Assembly: GCA_017646185.1 (NCBI GenBank)
Contig: JAGCNA010000306.1
Coordinates: forward strand, 1 to 5,398
Source: Clostridia bacterium
GTDB taxonomy: Bacteria; Bacillota; Clostridia; Oscillospirales; CAG-382
DNA length: 5,398 nucleotides
Direction of reading: 5' to 3'
Part shown: piece by piece, positions 4,119-5,398 of the stretch
Layout: every line of letters begins with the position of its first letter
Position numbering within the stretch: position 1 is the first letter of the stretch
Position numbers and translations under genes: made by a program
The notes under the pieces: model-generated
The model's database searches: none
Told to the model about the DNA's origin: nothing
Seen by the model: only the letters and a program-made list of their open reading frames with translations

Positions 4119-5398
4119 CTATTTGTGATTTTTTAAAAGTCCCAGAGCCTTTACAAATTCCATTACCACGAGAGGTACGAGAATAAGACCGAATGCAATC
4201 GCATACAGATTCCAAGGAAGGATAATGAGGCTGAACGCAACGGAAACGGGGGTGAACAGAACTATTGCCATTAAAACGATAGCGATAGCCGCCGCTTGAT
4301 TAAGCTTTTTGTTGCCGAAGAAGCCGATGCGGAACAGAGATCTGTCGGATCGCATATTATATGCCTGAACGATCTGGGAGAATGCAAGAACGATAAACGC
4401 CATTGTCTGGCCTGCTTCTTCGCCTGCAAAATAGTTGCCGAGACCGTATGCAACCAAAGCGAGAATACCGAACATTACACCCTGAAGCACGATACGCACA
4501 CCGTAGCCGTGGGCAAACAGACCTTCGTTTTTGGGTCTGGGGGGAACGTCCATAATATCCTTTTCAGTAGGCTCCATACCCAGAGCGATAGCGGGAAGTC
4601 CGTCTGTGATAAGGTTTATCCAGAGGAGCTGCATAGACATAAAGGGGGATTTGTGCCAGATAAGCATTGCGGTGAATACCGCCACAACTTCGCCGAAGTT
4701 GGTGCCCAAAAGGAAGCCCACAACCTTTTTGATGTTGGTGTATATGCCTCTGCCCTCTTTTACTGCGTCAACAATAGTGGCAAAGTTATCGTCGGAAAGG
4801 GTCATATCGGATGCGCCCTTTGCAACGTCCGTACCCGTAATACCCATAGCACAGCCGATATCGGCGGCTTTGAGTGCGGGAGCGTCGTTTACGCCGTCAC
4901 CTGTCATGGAAACAACGTGGCCCTTCTTTTGCCATGCTTTTACGATACGTATCTTGTTTTCGGGGGAAACGCGGGCGTAAACGGAAATATCCTCTACGCA
5001 TGCGTCAAGCTGTGCTTCGGTCATTTCGTCCAGCTCGGTGCCGGTAATAGCACGCTGACCGGGACGGAGTATGCCCAATTCTCTTGCTATGGCAGATGCG
5101 GTGATAATATGGTCACCGGTGATCATAACGGGGCGTATGCCTGCACGCAGACAGGTTGCAACCGCCGCTTTTGCTTCGGGACGGGGCGGGTCGATCATAC
5201 CCAGAATACCCATAAAGGTGAGCCCGTTTTCCAAGGTTTCGGGGGTTATTTCCGAAGGAAGCTGGTCTACAACCTTATATCCCACCGCCAAAACACGCAA
5301 AGCGTCTGCGCTGAGCAGTTCTGTAAACCGTTTTGCTTCGTCAATATTGCCGGAAACGCAACGGGATGCCATTACGTCAAAAGCACCTTTTACGATAA
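4119..5398 (-). CDS. P-type cation-transporting ATPase, C-terminal part (probably Ca2+, P2 type); 5' end beyond the window
   Basis: The C-terminal half of a P2-type ATPase, which pumps cations across the cytoplasmic membrane at the cost of ATP. The frame stays open to the window edge. Eight residues, including KGAFD, a nucleotide-domain motif of this family, precede the first Met (5370-5372), so that Met is internal. Numbering from it, DPPRPEA (61-67), MITGDH (83-88), ARVSPENK (133-140) and MTGDGVNDAPALKAADIG (156-173) mark the end of the nucleotide-binding domain and the phosphorylation-domain hinge. Six membrane segments M5-M10 follow, near 218-240, 247-267, 291-313, 322-339, 358-376 and 381-409. 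GTNFGEVV (223-230, M5) and NLITDG (253-258, M6) match the calcium-ligand segments of SERCA. The DKTGT phosphorylation site, actuator domain and M1-M4 lie outside the window. The stop is TAG at 4119-4121. Ca2+ is the likeliest ion, but other P2 substrates cannot be excluded. Confidence 0.92.
   Translation of the reverse strand, partial: IVKGAFDVMASRCVSGNIDEAKRFTELLSADALRVLAVGYKVVDQLPSEITPETLENGLTFMGILGMIDPPRPEAKAAVATCLRAGIRPVMITGDHIITASAIARELGILRPGQRAITGTELDEMTEAQLDACVEDISVYARVSPENKIRIVKAWQKKGHVVSMTGDGVNDAPALKAADIGCAMGITGTDVAKGASDMTLSDDNFATIVDAVKEGRGIYTNIKKVVGFLLGTNFGEVVAVFTAMLIWHKSPFMSMQLLWINLITDGLPAIALGMEPTEKDIMDVPPRPKNEGLFAHGYGVRIVLQGVMFGILALVAYGLGNYFAGEEAGQTMAFIVLAFSQIVQAYNMRSDRSLFRIGFFGNKKLNQAAAIAIVLMAIVLFTPVSVAFSLIILPWNLYAIAFGLILVPLVVMEFVKALGLLKNHK

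Noticed and set aside
3970..4215. Minus-strand 81-residue frame across the repeat block and the ATPase end
   Set aside because: It overlaps the ATPase C-terminus in another frame and reads through the terminator.
4531..4980. Plus-strand open frame of 149 residues opposite the P-type ATPase
   Set aside because: It is a mirror of strongly conserved ATPase codons and shows no family motif.

Overview
The window looks like low-to-moderate GC Firmicutes DNA, most likely a Clostridia (gut-type) chromosome. The basis is purine-rich Shine-Dalgarno sites, strong TTGAAA/TATAAT promoters, U-tailed hairpin terminators and the protein families present. No species can be named from the sequence alone. There are no rRNA or tRNA genes, no CRISPR array, no transposase, and no phage or plasmid genes.

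Layout: (1) Positions 2-1004, plus strand: a complete alpha/beta hydrolase gene with its own -10 box at the left edge and an inverted repeat over the predicted transcription start. It ends at a strong hairpin terminator (1009-1035). (2) Positions 1043-3834, minus strand and converging on that terminator: a two-gene operon. The first gene encodes an XRE-type helix-turn-helix regulator with a TPR-like helical C-terminal part. The second encodes a full-length ABC half-transporter of the exporter type. The two overlap by ATGA, so they are translationally coupled. A consensus promoter (TTGAAA, 17-bp spacer, TATAAT) lies just upstream of the regulator. Two start codons need correcting from the longest reading frames: the regulator starts at ATG 3834, not GTG 3843, and the transporter starts at ATG 2755, not 2782. 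(3) Positions 3835-4118: an intergenic region with that promoter, about 65 bases of AT-rich DNA, and then an unusual 158-bp block (3957-4114) of nested inverted repeats around a rho-independent terminator. (4) Positions 4119-5398, minus strand: the C-terminal part of a P-type, probably calcium-transporting, ATPase whose 5' end runs off the window.

How the genes may work together: the regulator probably controls its own operon and hence the exporter, the usual arrangement for a sensed-substrate efflux or peptide-export system. The substrate cannot be read from the sequence. The hydrolase and the ATPase are separate transcription units with no demonstrable link to the operon. The most unusual item is the nested-repeat block at 3957-4114: four copies of one short motif, two in each orientation, occur as two pair-specific variants and fold around the ATPase terminator. 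It could be a small non-autonomous mobile element or a structured RNA 3' end.
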